From positions 48,199-112,198 of the forward strand of contig JAZLBD010000001.1 of NCBI GenBank assembly GCA_045613545.1: DNA of 64,000 bases. The letters are read 5' to 3'. Both the position numbers and the translations under genes were made by a program. The notes beneath the pieces were generated by a model that worked only from the letters and a program-made list of their open reading frames with translations, was not told the DNA's origin and ran no database searches. Positions 7,714 through 16,970 of this stretch are shown here, in pieces (the first letter of the stretch is position 1; each line of letters begins with the position of its first letter). The DNA comes from Scatosoma sp045613545. Lineage in GTDB: Bacteria; Bacillota; Clostridia; Christensenellales; Borkfalkiaceae.

Positions 7714-8652
7714 ATGGTATTCATTAAAAAAATGTGTATATTACGACAAATCAAGCAAGGGTTTTCCAGCGACGGAAAGTCCCTTTCGGGACTCATCAAA
7801 GTGGAACAGTACGGAAAAAATATTTCGATAGAGGTTTCCGTCATCAATTTCGCACCCCTTTCCTCCGGCGAATATTATTGTATCATCGCCGACAGTCAAG
7901 ATAGAACGGAAATTTTACCCATGCACGGGAAAAGCATCTTCAACATCGTGTCCGACCTCGATTTATCGGGTGGGTTTTGCGGGATTATATGCTTTGCGAA
8001 AAAAGAAATCGTACCGATCGCGTGCGGAATTCAAGGCAATCGCACCTACGAATTTCGAAAACTCGTTCAATCCATTTTCCCCGTCGAAAGGGAGTCTGCG
8101 TCGCCCAAATCGCCAACCCCTCCCCTTTCGACTTCCTACGAGGACGAACAAATCGCAAGCGAAAATTACTACGCGCAGGAGGAAGAAAATGAACGCGTCC
8201 ACTCTATTGAAAGTTGCAACCATGTACCAGTTGAAACAGAAAATCAAACGCAAGAACAAGCCGTCGCTGACGTACCCGAAAATGACGATGATTCTCCGCT
8301 ACGCACAGCGTTTGCGGTGGACACGGACGGATATTACCAATCGGTCAAACACGAAATAGACGAGCTTTTTGAAAAATACCCCAAAGACGAGAGCTTAAAG
8401 GAAGTGTTCCCTTATTCCGACTGGGTGAAAGTGACGGAGGGAGAAAGCTTTTATTTGGTAGGCGTTTTGTATGAGAACTTGAAAGCGAAATACATATGCT
8501 ACGCGCTTCCTACGACGGAAAAAAAACCGCCGGAAAACATCGCCGAAGTTTGCGTGTACGTCCCCACCAGCCTTTTTGAAAACACGTCGGGGTTTTTCGT
8601 GATTTTCCAAAGCACCACGACGGGGGAATGTATTCGCCCCGAAAAAGTATAA
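7714..8652 (+). CDS. Conserved-looking protein of unknown function, three-part, acidic
   Basis: 312 residues; I do not recognise a named family. An N-terminal beta-rich part (about 1-115) with well-spaced glycines and hydrophobic strands is followed by a low-complexity acidic and polar linker (about 120-205). A compact C-terminal part (about 208-312) begins YYQSVKHEIDELFEKYPKDESL and contains the strand pattern YLVGVLYENLKAKYICYALP. No signal peptide or membrane span is seen. GGTAGG precedes the ATG; a second ATG six codons later is possible. A TATAAT at 7680-7685 may be its -10. It converges on engB through a shared terminator and stands alone, so context gives no function. Confidence 0.75.
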   Translation: MVFIKKMCILRQIKQGFSSDGKSLSGLIKVEQYGKNISIEVSVINFAPLSSGEYYCIIADSQDRTEILPMHGKSIFNIVSDLDLSGGFCGIICFAKKEIVPIACGIQGNRTYEFRKLVQSIFPVERESASPKSPTPPLSTSYEDEQIASENYYAQEEENERVHSIESCNHVPVETENQTQEQAVADVPENDDDSPLRTAFAVDTDGYYQSVKHEIDELFEKYPKDESLKEVFPYSDWVKVTEGESFYLVGVLYENLKAKYICYALPTTEKKPPENIAEVCVYVPTSLFENTSGFFVIFQSTTTGECIRPEKV

Positions 8653-8653
8653 A

Positions 8654-8682
8654 AAATCGCCTACGATTTTCGTAGGCGATTT
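8654..8682. terminator. Bidirectional terminator between the unknown gene and engB
   Basis: 12-bp stem AAATCGCCTACG/CGTAGGCGATTT with a 5-base loop between two convergent genes; T-rich on both exits. Confidence 0.85.
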
Positions 8683-8684
8683 TG

Positions 8685-9296
8685 TTATTCTTCCTCTTGT
8701 TTTTGCGCTATCACAGAAGCGATTTTATCAAGCACGTCCTCTTTGCCATACCCCGTTTCCGAGCTCGTGGCAAGGAGGTTGTTTTCCGTCAAGTATAAGT
8801 CGTTCGCGATCGCGCGCTTATGTTCTTTGAGTTTCATTTTGGAAAGCTTATCCCCTTTCGTCAAAACGACGGTGAACGGGATAATGTGATAGTTCAAAAA
8901 TTCCAGCATTTGCACGTCGTCCGCCGTAGGGTCGTGGCGAGAATCCACGAGCATAAACACATGGGTAATTTTTTCCTTATCTTTGAAAAACAAATCGAGC
9001 GTTTTCGCCCATTTCGCCTTTTCCGTTTTCGAAACTTGCGCAAACCCGTAGCCGGGTAAATCGGCAAGGATAAACGCGCCGAAATCAAAATAGTTCACTA
9101 GCCTCGTTCTTCCCGGCGCGGCGCTCGTTTTCGCGAGCTTTTTTTGATTTGCTAGCATATTGATAAACGAACTTTTCCCCACGTTGGATTTTCCGCAAAC
9201 GGCGATCATAGGCTTTGTGGGCGCTATGAACTGCTTTTCGTTTGCCGCAGACGTGATAAAAGTCGCGTTGCCTATTTTGAGTTTTTGGTTTTCCAT
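8685..9296 (-). CDS. engB: Ribosome-biogenesis GTPase EngB (YsxC/YihA)
   Basis: 203 residues, typical for the family, needed for 50S subunit assembly. G-motifs in order: G1 GKSNVGKSSFIN (about 35-46), G3 DLPGYGFAQVSK, G4 TKGDKL, G5 SSETGYG. It is the last gene of the tig-clpP-clpX-lon-engB run, four bases after lon, the same lon-engB adjacency seen in Bacillus. It ends at a bidirectional terminator. Confidence 0.96.
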   Translation of the reverse strand: MENQKLKIGNATFITSAANEKQFIAPTKPMIAVCGKSNVGKSSFINMLANQKKLAKTSAAPGRTRLVNYFDFGAFILADLPGYGFAQVSKTEKAKWAKTLDLFFKDKEKITHVFMLVDSRHDPTADDVQMLEFLNYHIIPFTVVLTKGDKLSKMKLKEHKRAIANDLYLTENNLLATSSETGYGKEDVLDKIASVIAQKQEEE

Positions 9297-9300
9297 ACCC

Positions 9301-11721
9301 TTATTTCCTTTGACATGTCGCGCCTACGCCGTGGCTTTTCTCCTTAATCGGAGGCAAAAGTTTTTCCTTCTTTTTGACCGTCTTTTTTCTTTCGCTTTCT
9401 ATTTCCTTGGCAAACGCTTCCGCAAATACTTCTTTCACGTTCGACACGGGAATAAAATGAATTTCGTCGCGAATCGCTTGCGGAATTTCTTCCAAGTCCT
9501 TTTTGTTATCGATAGGGATAATGATATTCGTAATCCCTACCCTACGCGCCGCGAGCGCTTTTTCTTTAAGCCCGCCAATCGGTAAGACTTTACCACGCAA
9601 GGTGATTTCCCCCGTCATCGCGATATCGCTACGAACCTTTTTCCCCGTAAACACGGACAAAATGGCAGTGGCGATGGTAATACCCGCGCTCGGCCCGTCC
9701 TTGGGCGTTGCCCCCTCGGGAACGTGGACGTGAATATCCGTAGAAGAGAACGCGTCGGGGTCAATCCCGTAAATATCCGCGTGGGAACGAATGAACGTGA
9801 TCGCCGCCATAGCCGATTCTTTCATTACGTCGCCGAGTTTCCCCGTCAAGCGCACTTCCCCTTTGCCACGCGTTGCCGTCGCTTCCACCGTCAAGGTCGT
9901 TCCGCCGACCGCCGTCCAAGCAAGCCCCGTCACCGCGCCCACTTCGGGCGTTTTTCTCTCTTCGTCGGGGTTAAACCGAGGCGCGCCTAAATATTCATGC
10001 ACCTTGGCTTTATTTACTTCTACTTTCGATTGGTCGCGATTGTCCGCGTATTGCACTGCAATTTTACGGCATAGCGTACCAACCGTTCTCTCGAGCGTTC
10101 TTACCCCTGCCTCCATCGTATAACCCTCGATCGCCAAGCGAATTCCTGCGTCCGTAAAGGTGGCGTTCTTTGTCGAAAGCCCGTTTTCTTTGAGTTGTTT
10201 GGGGATTAAATACCGCTTTGCGATTTCCTTTTTCTCTTCGAGCGTATAACCGGAAAGTTCGATAATTTCCATACGGTCGCGAAGAGGCCCAGGGATCGTG
10301 TCGAGGGTGTTTGCCGTCGTGATGAACAACACTTTGCTCAAATCGTACGGCACTTCCAAATACCGATCGCGGAAAGAAACGTTTTGCTCGGGGTCGAGCA
10401 CTTCTAAAAGCGCGCTCGCAGGATCGCCACGCATGTCCGAAGAAATTTTATCAATCTCGTCGAGTAAGAATACGGGGTTGATTGAGCCCGCCGTTTTCAT
10501 CGCGTACAAAATTCTACCCGGCATAGCCCCGATATACGTTCTTCTATGCCCTCGCACTTCCGCCTCGTCCTTGACACCACCGAGACTCATTCGAACGTAT
10601 TTGCGACCGAGCGACCGAGCGATCGAACGGGCGATACTCGTTTTTCCGACTCCGGGAGGCCCCACCAAACACAAAATGGGCGCTTTCATACTGCCGGTCA
10701 ATTTCAAAACCGCCAAGTATTCCGTAATCCGTTCTTTGATTTTTTCAAGACCGTAGTGGTCCTCTTCGAGAACTTTCACGCAGTCGGACAGTTTTTCCGT
10801 ATCCGCCGTCTCTTCCGTCCAAGGCAAGTCGAGTACCCAATCCAAATAGCCGGTAATCACCGTATATTCGGGGGAGCTTTGATGCATTTTGCTCATACGA
10901 TCGATCTCTTTTAGGCATTTTTGTTCCACTTCTTTGGGGAGATTTTTCGCCTTGATTTTTTCGCGGTATTCGTCCTCTTCCTCCCCGTCGTCCCCAAGCT
11001 CCGAATGAATGGCTTTAAGCTGTTCGCGGAGGAAGTATTCCTTTTGCGATTTGTCTATGTTTTGACGGACGACGGAGGCAATCTTCTTTTCAATCTTGGA
11101 AATTTCCGCCTCGTCGTTTAAGCAACGCTCCAACATTTTCAAGCGGGTGATCACGTTCGTTTCTTCTAAAATTTCCTGTTTTACTTCCAATTTGACGCGC
11201 ATATGGTGGCACACCAAATTCACGTAAGAATCGGCATCCTCGCAACTGTCAAGGCGCGCGGAAATTTCTTTGGCAAGTTTTCCGTCCACGAACAAAATTT
11301 GTTTCGCCATCTCTTTCGTCGCTCTAAAATAAGCCTCTTCCATCGTTTCGTCGCCGTGCACGGGCAAGGCTTCGTCGACTACGGCGTAATAATACCCCGA
11401 ATCAAACCCAAACGCGCGCGCTTTTGCGCGATACAGTCCCTCAACGAGCACGCGAAACGCACCGCCGGGGAGTTTATTCGTTTGGCGAATACGAGCAACC
11501 GTCCCTACCTCGTACATATTTTCCGCCGTCACCCTTTCCTCGTCGGAATTTTTTTGCGAGCATATAAAGACGAGCTTTTCCTCGGAAAGGGAAGCTCTAT
11601 CCAGCGCTTTGATCGTTAAATCCCGCCCTGCGTCGAAGGGTAAGAGGACGTTTGGGAACGCCACTTTCCCTCGAAGAGGAATCACGGGAAGTAAGTTTGT
11701 TCTTTTGTTTTGCTTTTCCAT
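9301..11721 (-). CDS. lon: ATP-dependent protease La (Lon)
   Basis: About 806 residues from the chosen ATG, usual for LonA. The N-terminal substrate domain starts LLPVIPLRGKVAFPNVLLPF. The AAA module has Walker A GPPGVGKTS and Walker B VFLLDEIDK, and the C-terminal serine/lysine protease domain has PKDGPSAG. The frame is open 54 codons further upstream, but that part is unlike Lon. Two ATGs lie at 11733 and 11721, and the second has the better GGA-rich site. Lon degrades misfolded and regulatory proteins in the cytoplasm. A GC-rich hairpin (11791-11817) in the clpX-lon gap could modulate read-through. Confidence 0.96.
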   Translation of the reverse strand: MEKQNKRTNLLPVIPLRGKVAFPNVLLPFDAGRDLTIKALDRASLSEEKLVFICSQKNSDEERVTAENMYEVGTVARIRQTNKLPGGAFRVLVEGLYRAKARAFGFDSGYYYAVVDEALPVHGDETMEEAYFRATKEMAKQILFVDGKLAKEISARLDSCEDADSYVNLVCHHMRVKLEVKQEILEETNVITRLKMLERCLNDEAEISKIEKKIASVVRQNIDKSQKEYFLREQLKAIHSELGDDGEEEDEYREKIKAKNLPKEVEQKCLKEIDRMSKMHQSSPEYTVITGYLDWVLDLPWTEETADTEKLSDCVKVLEEDHYGLEKIKERITEYLAVLKLTGSMKAPILCLVGPPGVGKTSIARSIARSLGRKYVRMSLGGVKDEAEVRGHRRTYIGAMPGRILYAMKTAGSINPVFLLDEIDKISSDMRGDPASALLEVLDPEQNVSFRDRYLEVPYDLSKVLFITTANTLDTIPGPLRDRMEIIELSGYTLEEKKEIAKRYLIPKQLKENGLSTKNATFTDAGIRLAIEGYTMEAGVRTLERTVGTLCRKIAVQYADNRDQSKVEVNKAKVHEYLGAPRFNPDEERKTPEVGAVTGLAWTAVGGTTLTVEATATRGKGEVRLTGKLGDVMKESAMAAITFIRSHADIYGIDPDAFSSTDIHVHVPEGATPKDGPSAGITIATAILSVFTGKKVRSDIAMTGEITLRGKVLPIGGLKEKALAARRVGITNIIIPIDNKKDLEEIPQAIRDEIHFIPVSNVKEVFAEAFAKEIESERKKTVKKKEKLLPPIKEKSHGVGATCQRK

Positions 11722-11790
11722 ACTTTTTTCCATACTATATTTGTAAACGGATTTCCCACCGTCTAAACAAATTTCTTTTTCTTTTAAGCA

Positions 11791-11817
11791 ACGGGCGTAA
11801 GGATTCCCTACGCCCGT
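11791..11817 (-). promoter_or_regulatory. Hairpin in the clpX-lon spacer
   Basis: ACGGGCGTA/TTACGCCCGT stem of 9 bp without a T tract. It is not a complete terminator and may be an mRNA processing or stability element. Confidence 0.4.
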
Positions 11818-11831
11818 ATCCGTCTTTGTAT

Positions 11832-13067
11832 TTACGCCGTTTGTTTGCGAACGAGACGAGGCTTTGCTCCGCTCGTCAAACATTCTTTGGTGACGATGAC
11901 TTCTTCAATATCCTCCTCGGAGGGGATCTCGTACATCACGTCCATCATTACCCCCTCGATGATCGTGCGAAGCCCTCTCGCGCCCGTTTTCAAGCGAATC
12001 GCCGTCTTTGCAATTTCGTGCACAGCGTCCTTTTCCACGGAAAGTTTTACGCCGTCGAATCCGACGAGTTTTTGGTATTGCTTGACGATCGCGTTCTTCG
12101 GCTCGGTCAAAATTTTCACGAGCGCCTCTTCGTCTAAGGGGTTCAAGTTCACGACGATGGGAAGCCTACCCACGAACTCGGGGATTAAGCCGAATTTCGT
12201 CAAGTCTTGCGGTTGTACGTCTTCGAGCGCCGCGTAATCCACTTCGTCCGCACCAAGTTTGACCTTTCCGCCAAACCCGAGCGTGGAATCGTCCTTTCTC
12301 GACGCCACGATCTTGTCGAGCCCCACGAACGCCCCACCGCAAATAAAGAGGATATTCGTCGTATCAATCCGCAAACATTCCTGTTGCGGGTGTTTTCTAC
12401 CCCCTTGGGGAGGCACGGATGCGAGGGTGGATTCGATGATTTTCAAAAGCGCTTGTTGTACTCCCTCGCCCGATACGTCGCGCGTAATCGACACGTTTTC
12501 GCTCTTTCTTGCAATCTTGTCGATCTCGTCGATATAAATAATGCCTCGTTGCGCGCGCTCCACGTCGTAATCGGCGTTTTGAATGAGTTTGAGCAAAATA
12601 TTTTCCACGTCTTCCCCTACGTATCCCGCCTCCGTGAGCGTAGTGGCATCACTAGATGCGAACGGTACGTTCAAGATTTTTGCAAGCGTTCTTGCAAGCA
12701 ACGTTTTCCCGCTACCCGTAGGGCCGAGCAACAAAACGTTGCTCTTTTCGATCTCCACGCCGTCCTCGCCCTTTTTGTTCTTGGGCATAGAATTGATCCG
12801 CTTATAATGGTTATACACGGCGACGGAAAGCACCCGTTTTGCCTTGTCTTGTCCTACGATATATTCGTCCAGCTCCGCTTTAATTTCGGCGGGTTTTTTG
12901 AGGGGGACTTCCTCTACGAGGTCCTCCTTTTCCGTCTCGTCGAGCATCGACTTGCAAATCTCCACACAGCTATCGCAAATAAACGCGCCGTCGGGGCCTG
13001 CGATCATTTTTTTCACTTCCTCTTTCGTCTTTCCACAAAAGGAACAATGTTGTTCGTGTCTTTCCAT
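11832..13067 (-). CDS. clpX: ATP-dependent Clp protease ATP-binding subunit ClpX
   Basis: 411 residues. The N-terminal zinc finger is Cys8, Cys11, Cys31, Cys34. The AAA+ core has Walker A GPTGSGKT, pore loop GYVGED and Walker B IIYIDEIDKI. An LGF variant of the IGF loop (DSTLGFGGK) docks on ClpP. It unfolds tagged proteins into ClpP, encoded immediately upstream, so both subunits come from one transcript. A hairpin in the clpP-clpX gap could set their ratio. Confidence 0.97.
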   Translation of the reverse strand: MERHEQHCSFCGKTKEEVKKMIAGPDGAFICDSCVEICKSMLDETEKEDLVEEVPLKKPAEIKAELDEYIVGQDKAKRVLSVAVYNHYKRINSMPKNKKGEDGVEIEKSNVLLLGPTGSGKTLLARTLAKILNVPFASSDATTLTEAGYVGEDVENILLKLIQNADYDVERAQRGIIYIDEIDKIARKSENVSITRDVSGEGVQQALLKIIESTLASVPPQGGRKHPQQECLRIDTTNILFICGGAFVGLDKIVASRKDDSTLGFGGKVKLGADEVDYAALEDVQPQDLTKFGLIPEFVGRLPIVVNLNPLDEEALVKILTEPKNAIVKQYQKLVGFDGVKLSVEKDAVHEIAKTAIRLKTGARGLRTIIEGVMMDVMYEIPSEEDIEEVIVTKECLTSGAKPRLVRKQTA

Positions 13068-13116
13068 ATTCTACTCCAAATTTTACGCCTTGCAATATTG
13101 CCATTTTGAAAAATCC

Positions 13117-13144
13117 GCACAAAACCAAGCGCTTGGTCTTGTGC
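13117..13144 (-). terminator. Attenuator-like hairpin between clpP and clpX
   Basis: 14-bp near-perfect palindrome GCACAAGACCAAGC/GCTTGGTTTTGTGC followed on the minus strand by GGATTTTTC. Probably a partial terminator that lowers clpX, lon and engB relative to clpP. Confidence 0.55.
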
Positions 13145-13168
13145 GTATCTTCTCTTTCGTATATCCTT

Positions 13169-13762
13169 TTATCTTCTTACAAACACTCTGTCGATGAGTC
13201 CGTAAATTCTCGCTTCTTCCGCGGACATATAATTGTCGCGGTCGGTATCGCGTTCGATGACGGATAAATCTTTACCGGTGTTTTCAGATAAGATGCGGTT
13301 GAGTTTCGCTTTGGTACGAAGGATATGTTCCGCTTGAATCTTGATATCGCTCGCTTGACCTTGCGCACCGCCCAAAGGTTGGTGGATCATAATTTCCGAA
13401 TTGGGAAGAGCAAAACGCTTGCCTCTTGCCCCGCTCGAAAGGAGGAACGCGCCCATAGACGCCGCAAGACCGATACAGATCGTGGACACGTCGCATTTAA
13501 TATAATTCATCGTGTCGTAAATCGCCATACCCGCCGTCACGCTTCCGCCCGGGGAGTTGATATAGAGGCTGATATCCTTATTCGGATCTTTGCCCTCTAA
13601 ATAAATGAGTTGCGCCACGACGGTGTTTGCCGTTGCGTCGTCAATTTCACCGCTCAAAAAAATGATTCTGTCCTCTAAGAGCCGAGAATATAAGTCGTAC
13701 GAGCGTTCGCCCGTCGAGGTGCGTTCCACCACGTAGGGGACCAAAACATTTTTTTCGTTCAT
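13169..13762 (-). CDS. clpP: ATP-dependent Clp protease proteolytic subunit ClpP
   Basis: About 197 residues from the ATG at 13762 (MNEKNVLVPYVVERT). GGAGG just upstream overlaps the end of tig, whose stop is one base away; an ATG five codons earlier lacks this site. Catalytic triad: Ser in GLAASMGAFLL, His in MIHQPLGG, Asp in ERDTDRDNYM. ClpP forms the double-heptamer chamber fed by ClpX. Translational coupling to trigger factor is implied by the one-base spacing. Confidence 0.97.
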   Translation of the reverse strand: MNEKNVLVPYVVERTSTGERSYDLYSRLLEDRIIFLSGEIDDATANTVVAQLIYLEGKDPNKDISLYINSPGGSVTAGMAIYDTMNYIKCDVSTICIGLAASMGAFLLSSGARGKRFALPNSEIMIHQPLGGAQGQASDIKIQAEHILRTKAKLNRILSENTGKDLSVIERDTDRDNYMSAEEARIYGLIDRVFVRR

Positions 13763-13763
13763 T

Positions 13764-15062
13764 TTATTCCTCCACATACATTTCGTTGTTTGCTTTCAAG
13801 AAATCAAAGAGCTTCGTGATGATGATATCGTTGCGGATATAGTCGAATTGACGGGGATCCATTGTCTTTTTGTATTCTTCCGCCGTCTTTTCCACCGATT
13901 GTGCTTGCTCGGCAACTTTTGCGTCCACTTCTTCTTCGGTTGCCGTAATCTTCTCTTCCTTAATAATATGAGAGATGATAAGTTGGCTTAAAACGTTCTT
14001 TCTTGCTTGTTCTTCATAGTTCTTCTTGAACTCGTCTTCCGTCACTTTCAAGAACGAAAGGTAATCGGAAAGTTTCAAGCCTTGATACATGAGTTGGTAT
14101 TCAAACTTCTTCACGAGGTTGTTGACTTCGGTATCGATCATCGCTTGGGGAATTTCCGCCGTAGCCTTTGCGGAAATTGCCTCTAAAATGCTGTTTTCCG
14201 TTTGATCGAGCGCGTTTCTGTCCGCTTGTTTTTGCAAACGTTCTTTCGCTTTCGCTTTGTATTCTTCGATCGTTTCGCTACCCGTTGCGTCCTTGATAAA
14301 CGCGTCGGTGAGTTCGGGAAGTTCCTTTCCTTGCAATTTATTGAGGGTGACTGCAAATACGGCGTCTTTCCCCTTCAAATCTTCCGCTTGGTAGTCTTCG
14401 GGGAAAGTGACGTTTACGTCCTTCGTTTCGCCGATATTCATACCTACCACTTGATCCTCAAACCCAGGGATAAATTGACCGCTACCGAGGGTGAGATCAA
14501 AGCCTTGCGCTTCCCCACCGTCGAATTTTACGCCGTCCACCGTACCGACGAAGTCGATGTTGGCAACGTCGCCGTTTTGCGCGGGACGATCTTGTACGTC
14601 CACTTTACGCGCGTTTCTGTCGAGGAGGCGTTCCACTTCTTTTTCCACGTCTTCGTCGCTAACAGTATACGCGTACTCTTTGATTTTAATGCCTTTATAC
14701 GACTCGATTTGCACATCAGGTTTTACGGGCGCAACGGCAACGAGAACGACGCCCGTATCGTCAAGCGTTTCCACCGACACGTCGGGATCGCCAACGACGA
14801 CGTATTTCTCTGCGTTCTTCTCTAAAACTTTACCGTAATTTTCCGCAAAGAGCGCGTTGAGCGCGTCTTCAAAGAAAACGCCTTTCCCGTAAACGTTTTC
14901 AATGACGTTTCTCGGCGCTTTGCCCTTACGGAATCCGTTGACGGAAAATCTTCCGCGCATCTTCAAATACGCTTTTTGGATCGCTTCTTCCCATTCTTCG
15001 GGGGTGAAGGTCATCTTGATTTTTACCGTGCTTTTTTCTGCTGCTTTGGTCGTGTACTTCAT
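13764..15062 (-). CDS. tig: Trigger factor, ribosome-associated chaperone and prolyl isomerase
   Basis: 432 residues. The N-terminal ribosome-docking domain includes NGFRKGKAPRNVIE near residues 43-56. The central FKBP-type PPIase domain lies at about 150-245 (NIDFVGTVDGVKFDGGEAQG, with LTLGSGQFIPGFEDQVVG). The helical C-terminal chaperone arms follow. It binds nascent chains near L23 at the exit tunnel. It is the first gene of the tig-clpP-clpX-lon-engB run; AGGAG precedes the ATG. Upstream on the minus strand, TTGAAA and an extended TGTTAAAAT are a possible but unproven promoter. Confidence 0.97.
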   Translation of the reverse strand: MKYTTKAAEKSTVKIKMTFTPEEWEEAIQKAYLKMRGRFSVNGFRKGKAPRNVIENVYGKGVFFEDALNALFAENYGKVLEKNAEKYVVVGDPDVSVETLDDTGVVLVAVAPVKPDVQIESYKGIKIKEYAYTVSDEDVEKEVERLLDRNARKVDVQDRPAQNGDVANIDFVGTVDGVKFDGGEAQGFDLTLGSGQFIPGFEDQVVGMNIGETKDVNVTFPEDYQAEDLKGKDAVFAVTLNKLQGKELPELTDAFIKDATGSETIEEYKAKAKERLQKQADRNALDQTENSILEAISAKATAEIPQAMIDTEVNNLVKKFEYQLMYQGLKLSDYLSFLKVTEDEFKKNYEEQARKNVLSQLIISHIIKEEKITATEEEVDAKVAEQAQSVEKTAEEYKKTMDPRQFDYIRNDIIITKLFDFLKANNEMYVEE

Positions 15063-15165
15063 ATTATATTTCTCCTATTGCCTAACAATTATTCCATTTT
15101 TTCGGATCTTTTTAATCCGTATAAAACATTTTAACATATTATTTCAAGAAAAGAAAGCATTTTTA

Positions 15166-15194
15166 TTTACAATTTTGCATTTTTAGGGTATAAT
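15166..15194 (+). promoter_or_regulatory. SigA-type promoter of rqcH
   Basis: TTTACA (15166-15171), 17-base spacer, TATAAT (15189-15194), about 80 bases before the gene start. Confidence 0.75.
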
Positions 15195-15275
15195 TTATAA
15201 AAAATATCCCTCGTTCGTCCATTTTTGTTTTTTCGACGAATTTCGCAAAGACGACGTTGGGGAAAGGGAGGGCGT

Positions 15276-16931
15276 ATGCCTCAAGACGCTTTGCATATTC
15301 ATAGGCTTTCAAGAGAATTATCCTCTAGTCTCGTCGGCGGGCACGTCAATCGCGTCTCGCAAGTCGATAAGGACGAACTTACCTTTATTATATACACCGG
15401 TTTTCAAACGGTTAAACTTATTTTAAGCACGAACGCTTCTTTTGCGCGCGTTTGTTTGTCGGAGCAGGAAAAAGAACCTGCGCCCACCCCGCCGAATTTT
15501 TGTATGCTACTTAGAAAACACCTTTTGGGCGGTGAAATTTTAGAGGTGGAACAAAAAGATTTCGAGCGGATTATCGAAATTAAAATTTTGTGCAAGTCGG
15601 ATTTCTCGAACGCGGAAAGAGTGCTAATTTGCGAGCTTATGGGGAAATATTCCAACCTTATTCTCGTCGAAAACGGAGTGATTTTAGGCGCGCTCAAAAC
15701 CACCTCGCTCGAGGCCTCCTCCCACCGCGTTTTATTCCCGGGCGCAAAGTACGTTTATCCTGCTCCGCAGGACAAACTCTCGCCTTTCGACGAAAGTCTC
15801 TCCGCAAGGGAACGCGATTTCTTCGCGCTCGATCCCTCGCGTAGCGAAGAGAGAATCGCGCAATTTTTATTCGAGAACGTATCGGGACTCGCGCTTCCCA
15901 CCGCAAGGGAAATCGCAAAGCGCAGAAAAGAAAATTTTTCGCCCTTTTTGAAACATTTCCTTTTGGAAGAACACCAACCGCATCTGCTTTATGAAAACGG
16001 CGAGCCGAAAGACTTTTTCGCTTTCCCGGTCGAGGGAGGCGTTCCCGTCTCCTCGCTTATGGAAGCGGAAGATATCTTCTACTCCTACAAAGAAACCGAG
16101 AAAATATTCCGTGAAAAGAAAGCGAAGCTTTTTTCGAGCGTGAAAAACTTGCAAAAGAAACAGCAAAAAAACAAACAGGATATTTTAGAGCGTTTATTGA
16201 CGGCGGAAAAAAGCGAAAGCAACAAAATCAAGGGAGAACTTCTCACCGCCAACCTCTATCGCTTGGAAAAAGGTATGGATCGCTTCCAAACGGAAAACTG
16301 GTACGCCGAGGGCGAAACGATCGAAATTCCGTTAGATCCGACTCTTTCCCCCTCCCAAAACGCGCAGAAATATTTCAAACTCTACAACAAGCAAAAAAGG
16401 ACGAAAGAAGCCCTTTTGCCTCGCCTTGCTATGGAAGAGAAAGAGGAAGAATACGTAAGTAGCATCCTTTTTTCCATCGTAAAAGCGGAATGCCTACAAG
16501 ACTTAACCGAGATCGAGACGGAACTTATCGAAATTTCCCTACTCCGCGCCCCCAAACAAAAGGCAGTCGGTAAGAAAAAAGCACCCGTCCCCTTTAGACA
16601 ATTTGAAAAGGACGGGTTTACGATTTTGGTCGGACGCAACAATTTACAAAACGACCGACTTTTGCGCGAGGCAAACGGAGACGACGTTTGGCTACACGCC
16701 CAAAAATACCATTCTTCGCACGTGATCGTCGTAAGCGGAGGGAAGAAAGTCCCCGAATCCGTTCTCCTTTACGCCGCCAAGCTTTGCGCACGCTATTCGG
16801 CGGGAAACGGAGACAAAATCCCCGTGGATTATACCTTGCGGAAATACGTGAAAAAACCCTCGAAAGCAAAGGCGGGATTCGTCACCTACGTCAACGCCAA
16901 AACAATTTTCGTTTCCCCTTACGCGCCTTAA
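15276..16931 (+). CDS. rqcH: Ribosome quality control protein RqcH (NFACT family)
   Basis: About 551 residues from the ATG at 15276 (MPQDALHIHRLS), preceded by AAGGGAGG. The N-terminal NFACT-N domain (GGHVNRVSQVDKDELTF), a central coiled-coil (about 285-400, KLFSSVKNLQKKQQKNKQD) and a C-terminal NFACT-R domain with DGFTILVGRNNLQND and DVWLHAQKYHSSHVIV match RqcH, formerly annotated as fibronectin-binding protein. RqcH binds obstructed 50S subunits and recruits tRNA-Ala to add C-terminal alanine tails, which mark stalled chains for ClpXP. ClpXP is encoded next door here. Single-gene transcript with its own promoter and terminator. Confidence 0.94.
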   Translation: MPQDALHIHRLSRELSSSLVGGHVNRVSQVDKDELTFIIYTGFQTVKLILSTNASFARVCLSEQEKEPAPTPPNFCMLLRKHLLGGEILEVEQKDFERIIEIKILCKSDFSNAERVLICELMGKYSNLILVENGVILGALKTTSLEASSHRVLFPGAKYVYPAPQDKLSPFDESLSARERDFFALDPSRSEERIAQFLFENVSGLALPTAREIAKRRKENFSPFLKHFLLEEHQPHLLYENGEPKDFFAFPVEGGVPVSSLMEAEDIFYSYKETEKIFREKKAKLFSSVKNLQKKQQKNKQDILERLLTAEKSESNKIKGELLTANLYRLEKGMDRFQTENWYAEGETIEIPLDPTLSPSQNAQKYFKLYNKQKRTKEALLPRLAMEEKEEEYVSSILFSIVKAECLQDLTEIETELIEISLLRAPKQKAVGKKKAPVPFRQFEKDGFTILVGRNNLQNDRLLREANGDDVWLHAQKYHSSHVIVVSGGKKVPESVLLYAAKLCARYSAGNGDKIPVDYTLRKYVKKPSKAKAGFVTYVNAKTIFVSPYAP

Positions 16932-16935
16932 ACAC

Positions 16936-16970
16936 TCCCCCTATCGCAACCTTGCGATAGGGGGATTTTT
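16936..16970 (+). terminator. Terminator between rqcH and the ABC transporter gene
   Basis: 14-bp stem TCCCCCTATCGCAA/TTGCGATAGGGGGA, then TTTTT on the plus strand. It also lies just past the stop of the convergent minus-strand gene. Confidence 0.9.

Noticed and set aside
11722..11883. Lon start at 11883, giving 860 residues
   Set aside because: The extra 54 residues overlap the clpX-lon spacer hairpin and do not resemble Lon; ATGs at 11733/11721 fit the family.
12207..13109. 300-codon plus-strand frame opposite clpX
   Set aside because: ClpX is complete on the minus strand with all motifs; the opposing frame has no family pattern.
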